Part shown: positions 15,609 through 18,777 of the stretch, piece after piece
Position numbering within the stretch: position 1 is the stretch's first letter
Layout of the letters: every line of letters starts with the position of its first letter
Source of the DNA: Bacillota bacterium
GTDB lineage: Bacteria; Bacillota; Clostridia; Peptostreptococcales; Anaerovoracaceae
Direction of reading: 5' to 3'
Length of the DNA: 18,777 nucleotides
NCBI GenBank assembly: GCA_016286935.1
Contig: JAEEUO010000001.1
Coordinates: forward strand, 1 to 18,777
Notes under the pieces: model-generated
The model's input: the letters and a program-made list of their open reading frames with translations, nothing else
Told to the model about the DNA's origin: nothing
Database searches by the model: none
Program-made: the position numbers and the translations under genes

Positions 15609-16317
15609 GCTTTCCGCTCTCCTTTATGATCTCGTCGTACTCGGGACACCACAGCCTGTAGTCCCCCGCCTCGATCGCTTTCTTATACGCGTACGAATCG
15701 GTGACGCGCTCCTTCAGGACGACCGCCGCCCTTCCCTCGTCGCCCGGACGGTGGGCGTCGGAGCCGCAGACGCGGATGAGGTCCGGCTTTTCCTGCGCGA
15801 GCTTCCACGCGAGCTCGTTGCGGTTCGGATGGCGCGGGTTGCAGTTCGCGATCTCGATCCCGTGAACGCAGTCGTAGAAGACCTCGTCGCAGTAGCGGTA
15901 CGGGTGGGCGTGGAGGATCAGGACATCGTCCTTGTAGCGGTCGAAGAACGCCTGATGGCCGAGGTCGCAGATGAACGGGTTGCGGTAGATCCATTCCTCG
16001 TCGATGCCGTAGATCAGATAATCGCTGTCGTTCTCGGGGAAGCGGAGCTCAATCCCCTGGATGACCTCGAGGCCGACCTTCTTCCCTTCCTCCTTCGCGA
16101 GCCGCGAGCCGTACAGATAGCGGTCCATGCAGGCCTTCCAGTCGTCGTGGCAGTCCATCAGCGAGATGTACAACGGGTGGAGATGGTCGGTCACGCAGAT
16201 CCCCGTATAGCCGAGATCCTTGTATTTGCGCACCTGGTCGGCGGCGCGGACATGGCCGCAGCGGCTCGTCTCCATCGTGTGGAGGTGCGGTTCGTATTTA
16301 TACTTGTATTCCGTCAT
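15601..16317 (-). CDS. PHP-domain phosphoesterase
   Basis: 238-residue cytoplasmic metal-dependent phosphoesterase. The reading frame is open further upstream, but the ATG at 16317 is chosen: AGGGAGGG precedes it, it starts 11 bases after the repressor stop, and it begins EPHLHT, the normal PHP N-terminus. Metal-binding motifs are HLH (11-13), H22, TDHLH (43-47), GIE (88-90), HAHPYR (136-141), GIEIANCNP (153-161) and GSDAH (185-189), so the trinuclear site looks complete. Members hydrolyse phosphomonoesters (histidinol phosphatase), cyclic phosphodiesters or short nucleic acids. Overlap with the kinase gene by eight bases points to coupled translation. Here it probably works on the intermediate that the kinase makes or consumes (inference). 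Confidence 0.88.
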   Translation of the reverse strand: MTEYKYKYEPHLHTMETSRCGHVRAADQVRKYKDLGYTGICVTDHLHPLYISLMDCHDDWKACMDRYLYGSRLAKEEGKKVGLEVIQGIELRFPENDSDYLIYGIDEEWIYRNPFICDLGHQAFFDRYKDDVLILHAHPYRYCDEVFYDCVHGIEIANCNPRHPNRNELAWKLAQEKPDLIRVCGSDAHRPGDEGRAAVVLKERVTDSYAYKKAIEAGDYRLWCPEYDEIIKESGKHV

Positions 16318-16328
16318 TTCCGCCCTCC

Positions 16329-17348
16329 CTACGCTTCGGCTTCGTCGACCATCCGGCAGGACGAGCGCTCCACGAGCGCCGGCATCAGCGTGCGGTGGAC
16401 CGCCTGATCGGAGCGCCGGTCGATCTTGGCGATCAGAAGGTCGACGGCCGTATCGGCGATCTCCTTCTGGGGCTGGTTGATCGTCGTGAGGTTGATTCGC
16501 GGAAGCGCGGTGAAGGAGATGTTGTCGAAGCCCATCAGCGAGAAATCGTCGGGGATCCTCAGCCCCGCTTCGTCCGCCGCCTGCATCACGCCGAGCGCGA
16601 GGGTGTCGGAGGCGCAGAAGATCGCCGTACACGCGAGCGGTTTCTCGAACAGATGCTTTCCGATCATATAGCCGGCCTGCTGGGAGGAGCGCGGGAAGTT
16701 GCTGTTCAGAAGGATCGGCTCCATTCCGTATTCGATGCAGGCCTCGAGGTAGCCGGAGAGGCGGAGCTGGTGGGTCGTGGAGTTCTTGCGGTAGCCGAGA
16801 TAGAGGATCTTCCGGTGGCCCAGGGAATAGAGATAGCCCGTTCCCATCTTCGTTCCGGCCTTGTTGTCGATCGAGACGGTGTTCTGACTGGGATCCTGGA
16901 GGTTTTCGCCGATGAAGACGGTCGGGAGGCTGTCCGTGACGGGCCTCAGCTCCTCCGCCGACTCCGTTCCGATCGGGATGATGATGATCCCGTCGACCTG
17001 CTTGCCGCTCAGAAGCGTCAGCACGTTCCCTTCCGTTTCCTTATCATAGGAAGAGTTGCAGACCATCAGGTTATAGCCCGCCTCCCGCGCGCGGATCTCC
17101 GCGTAGCTCGTGAATTCGCTCATATACGGGTTCTGGAGCGACGGAACGACGATGCCGATCGTATTCGTCCGTTTGATGATCATCGAGCGGGCCAGCGCGT
17201 TCGGCGTGTAGCCCATCTCGGCGGAAAGCTTGACCACGCGCTCGCGCGTCGCGTCGCTGATCTCGGGACTCCCCGAAAGCGCCTTGGAAACCGTCGCGCA
17301 GGACACGTTCGCCCGTCTCGCGACATCCTTGATCGTCACTTTGGCCAT
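16329..17348 (-). CDS. LacI/GalR-family transcriptional regulator
   Basis: 339 residues, the usual length. AAAGGAG precedes the ATG. The helix-turn-helix is at residues 5-24 (TIKDVARRANVSCATVSKAL), followed by the hinge helix NALARSM (50-56), which in this family inserts a leucine at a central CpG. The effector domain spans about 60-335: TIGIVVPSLQNPYMSE, DGIIIIP, NKAGTKMGTGYL, GHRKILYLG, RLSGYLEA, CASDTLALGVMQAADEAG, GFDNISF. It has the fold of a periplasmic sugar-binding protein and should respond to a small sugar or sugar-phosphate inducer. First gene of the operon with PHP and PfkB. Its own promoter and the divergent HAD promoter each carry a CpG-centred operator, which indicates autoregulation. 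Confidence 0.95.
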   Translation of the reverse strand: MAKVTIKDVARRANVSCATVSKALSGSPEISDATRERVVKLSAEMGYTPNALARSMIIKRTNTIGIVVPSLQNPYMSEFTSYAEIRAREAGYNLMVCNSSYDKETEGNVLTLLSGKQVDGIIIIPIGTESAEELRPVTDSLPTVFIGENLQDPSQNTVSIDNKAGTKMGTGYLYSLGHRKILYLGYRKNSTTHQLRLSGYLEACIEYGMEPILLNSNFPRSSQQAGYMIGKHLFEKPLACTAIFCASDTLALGVMQAADEAGLRIPDDFSLMGFDNISFTALPRINLTTINQPQKEIADTAVDLLIAKIDRRSDQAVHRTLMPALVERSSCRMVDEAEA

Positions 17349-17375
17349 AAGGAACTCCTTTTTTGATCGAAAATA

Positions 17376-17389
17376 CGCAATCGTTTTCG
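17376..17389. promoter_or_regulatory. LacI-type operator at the lacI promoter
   Basis: CGCAATCGTTTTCG matches 13 of 14 bases of the site at 14622-14635 and has a central CpG. Seven bases separate it from the -10 box of the minus-strand promoter, so it sits at the transcription start, where a bound repressor blocks initiation. Confidence 0.75.
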
Positions 17390-17396
17390 TATGTCC

Positions 17397-17426
17397 ATCT
17401 TACAACCGAACAAAAGTGCCTGTCAA
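17397..17426 (-). promoter_or_regulatory. Promoter of the LacI-PHP-PfkB operon
   Basis: On the minus strand TTGACA (17421-17426), an 18-base spacer and TAAGAT (17397-17402). Perfect -35, fair -10. Predicted start near 17390, directly at the operator; leader about 40 bases. Confidence 0.65.
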
Positions 17427-17438
17427 TAAACATTTTTG

Positions 17439-17467
17439 TTGACATCCCGAAAAAGGCAGTTTAGAAT
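17439..17467 (+). promoter_or_regulatory. Promoter of the divergent HAD2-HAD3 operon
   Basis: TTGACA (17439-17444), a 17-base spacer and TAGAAT (17462-17467), close to consensus. The -35 boxes of the two divergent promoters are separated by 12 bases. Predicted start near 17474. Confidence 0.75.
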
Positions 17468-17474
17468 GAAATCA

Positions 17475-17488
17475 CGAAATCGTTTACG
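17475..17488. promoter_or_regulatory. LacI-type operator at the HAD2 promoter
   Basis: CGAAATCGTTTACG matches 13 of 14 bases of the site at 14622-14635. It begins seven bases after the -10 box, the same spacing as on the divergent lacI side, overlapping the predicted transcription start. Its centre lies 99 bases from that of the lacI-side operator. Confidence 0.75.
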
Positions 17489-17528
17489 GATCCATCCCGT
17501 TGACACCCCGCTTGAAGGAGGGTAAAGC

Positions 17529-18293
17529 GTGATACGAGCCGTGCTTTTTGATGTTGGTGGGACTTTTACCACCGTTCGGAATTCTCCCGAACTCCAGACC
17601 GCGTTTGCGAAACGCCTGTCCGAGCGCCTCGCGCTGTACGGCATCCGTCTCGACGTGCCGTACGAGGAGCTCGGCCTTGTTTTGCATGAAAACGCGGAGG
17701 CCTACAAGCACCACGTCGAAGCGACGATGGAGGAGCTTCCGAACGCGCGCGTGTGGAGCGAATTCTATCTGAAGGATTATTCCATCCCCGAAGAGGTGAT
17801 CGCGCCGTACGCGGAGGAGCTGAGCTTTCTCTACGACTACGAACGCCTCATCAGCCTGCGCCGTCCCCATCTGAAGGAGACGCTGGAGACGCTCCATGCC
17901 GAAGGCTTCCGCCTCGGCGTCGTCTCGAACGTCTTCTCGCGGTCCCTGACGCCCCATCTTCTGATGGAATACGGCATCGACCGTCTGATGGAGACCGTCA
18001 TCCTCTCGAGCAACGTCGGGTGCCGGAAGCCCGATCCGAGGATCTTCCGGATCGCGATGGACGAGCTCGGCGTTTGTGCGGACGAGACGTGCTACGTGGG
18101 CGATACGCTCTCGCGCGACGTGCTCGGCGCCCGGAACGCGGGGCTCGCGCTCGCCGTTCAGATCGAAAACCCGGCCGTCGCCCACCGCGACGCCGCCTTT
18201 ACCGGTCCGGACGGCCCGAAGCCCGACTTCTTCATCCACGACCTCGCGGAGATCCCGCCGATCCTCGCCCGCGTCAACAACCGCACCGTTTAG
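17529..18293 (+). CDS. HAD-family hydrolase, first gene of the divergent operon (HAD2)
   Basis: 254-residue cytoplasmic HAD protein, paralogous to the one at 13745-14500. The start is GTG at 17529 with AAGGAGGG seven bases upstream. Motif I is FDVGGT, nucleophile D8 present, second aspartate replaced by G10. Motif II is VVSN (S133), motif III lysine is K167 in GCRKPDP, motif IV is GDTLSRD (GD 191-192, D197). These positions are the same as in HAD1, so the two diverged without indels between motifs. A C1-type helical cap spans about 15-110. The last 30 residues (GPKPDFFIHDLAEI) resemble the end of HAD1 (EPDYVITDIYDV). Under a LacI-controlled promoter and followed after 14 bases by a third HAD gene. 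May act on the same compound as HAD1, or a related one; the reaction is unknown. Confidence 0.9.
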   Translation: MIRAVLFDVGGTFTTVRNSPELQTAFAKRLSERLALYGIRLDVPYEELGLVLHENAEAYKHHVEATMEELPNARVWSEFYLKDYSIPEEVIAPYAEELSFLYDYERLISLRRPHLKETLETLHAEGFRLGVVSNVFSRSLTPHLLMEYGIDRLMETVILSSNVGCRKPDPRIFRIAMDELGVCADETCYVGDTLSRDVLGARNAGLALAVQIENPAVAHRDAAFTGPDGPKPDFFIHDLAEIPPILARVNNRTV

Positions 18294-18307
18294 AAAGGGG
18301 AACCGAA

Positions 18308-18777
18308 ATGCTGGATACCATATTCTTTGACGTAGGAAATACCCTGCGCGTCGTCGTAAAGGACAAGGAGTTTTCCGATGCCGCCGAAGCCGAGATCATG
18401 CGCCTCGTCGAGACGACGGAGCCCCACGACGAATTCTTCGAAAAGCTGGAGGCGCGCTGGAAGGCGTACCGCAAGGGTGTGAAACAGTCGCTGCTCGACG
18501 CGAGCGAGATGGAGCTCTGGAGCCAGCATCTCCTTCCCGATTACGATACCGAACTGATCTGCCGGAACGCCGCCCGCCTGACGCGTCTCTGGCGCGACCA
18601 CGACGGCCGCCGCGTCGTGCATGAGGGCACGCTCGAGACGCTGCATGAGCTGCAGCGCCGCGGCTACAAGCTCGGCATCATCGCCAACACCATCACCGAG
18701 ACCGAGATCCCCGACTGGATGTGCCGCGACGCCGTGGCCGGGTGCTTCAAGACGGTCATCCTCTCGTCCAAAGTTCG
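18308..18777 (+). CDS. HAD-family hydrolase, cut by window edge (HAD3)
   Basis: The first 156 residues of a third HAD-like protein are visible. AAAGGGG precedes the ATG, and the gap from HAD2 is only 14 bases, so the two are co-transcribed. Motif I is FDVGNT: nucleophile D8 present, second aspartate replaced by glycine as in HAD1 and HAD2. The motif II region reads GIIANTIT, so the usual Ser/Thr before Asn is alanine (A126). The cap (residues 15-105) differs in sequence from HAD1 and HAD2. Motifs III and IV lie beyond the window. With both the acid/base and motif II residue changed, it may be a weak or non-catalytic member; the missing C-terminal half is needed to judge. Confidence 0.85.
   Translation, partial: MLDTIFFDVGNTLRVVVKDKEFSDAAEAEIMRLVETTEPHDEFFEKLEARWKAYRKGVKQSLLDASEMELWSQHLLPDYDTELICRNAARLTRLWRDHDGRRVVHEGTLETLHELQRRGYKLGIIANTITETEIPDWMCRDAVAGCFKTVILSSKV

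Noticed and set aside
17438..17510. Direct repeat GTTGACATCCCG / GTTGACACCCCG 61 bases apart
   Set aside because: The second copy has no -10 box at proper distance and overlaps the leader of HAD2; likely coincidence or a trace of a small duplication.

Overview
The window looks like chromosomal DNA from a GC-rich, Gram-positive-type anaerobe, probably a member of the Clostridia. The basis is strong AGGAGG-type ribosome binding sites, lipobox lipoproteins (LAAC, FTAC), a DnaE-type replicase with an intact PHP domain, and LacI-family control. No RNA genes, insertion sequences, CRISPR arrays or phage genes were found. The genus is not determinable by eye.

Layout. (1) 1-3403, minus strand: dnaE, cut by the window edge at its C-terminus. 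(2) 3404-3675: divergent promoter region with three evenly spaced palindromes. (3) 3676-4734, plus strand: a transaldolase-like protein, ending at a terminator shared with the converging gene. (4) 14500 down to 4826, minus strand: a seven-gene run coding, in transcription order, for a HAD hydrolase, a fused two-domain ABC permease, an ABC ATPase, a substrate-binding lipoprotein, a small four-helix membrane protein, a lipoprotein with a duplicated domain, and a large secreted, membrane-anchored calcineurin-like phosphoesterase. (5) 17348 down to 14733, minus strand: LacI-type repressor, PHP phosphoesterase and PfkB sugar kinase. (6) 17529 to the right edge, plus strand: two more HAD hydrolases, the last one cut off.

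How it fits together. Blocks 4 to 6 look like one regulon. Near-identical CpG-centred operators (CGAAATCGTTTTCG and variants) lie at the start of each of the three transcription units. In the lacI/HAD divergent region, two sigma70-type promoters stand back to back, each with an operator at the same distance from its -10 box. Gene content (cell-surface phosphoesterase, binding-protein transporter of the Fbp/Afu type, kinase, PHP phosphoesterase, three HAD proteins) suggests uptake and cytoplasmic processing of a phosphorylated organic compound such as a sugar phosphate, or of a polyol or sugar that becomes phosphorylated. The substrate is not visible from sequence; this is inference. The transaldolase-like gene next door may be functionally related but has its own, different upstream palindromes.
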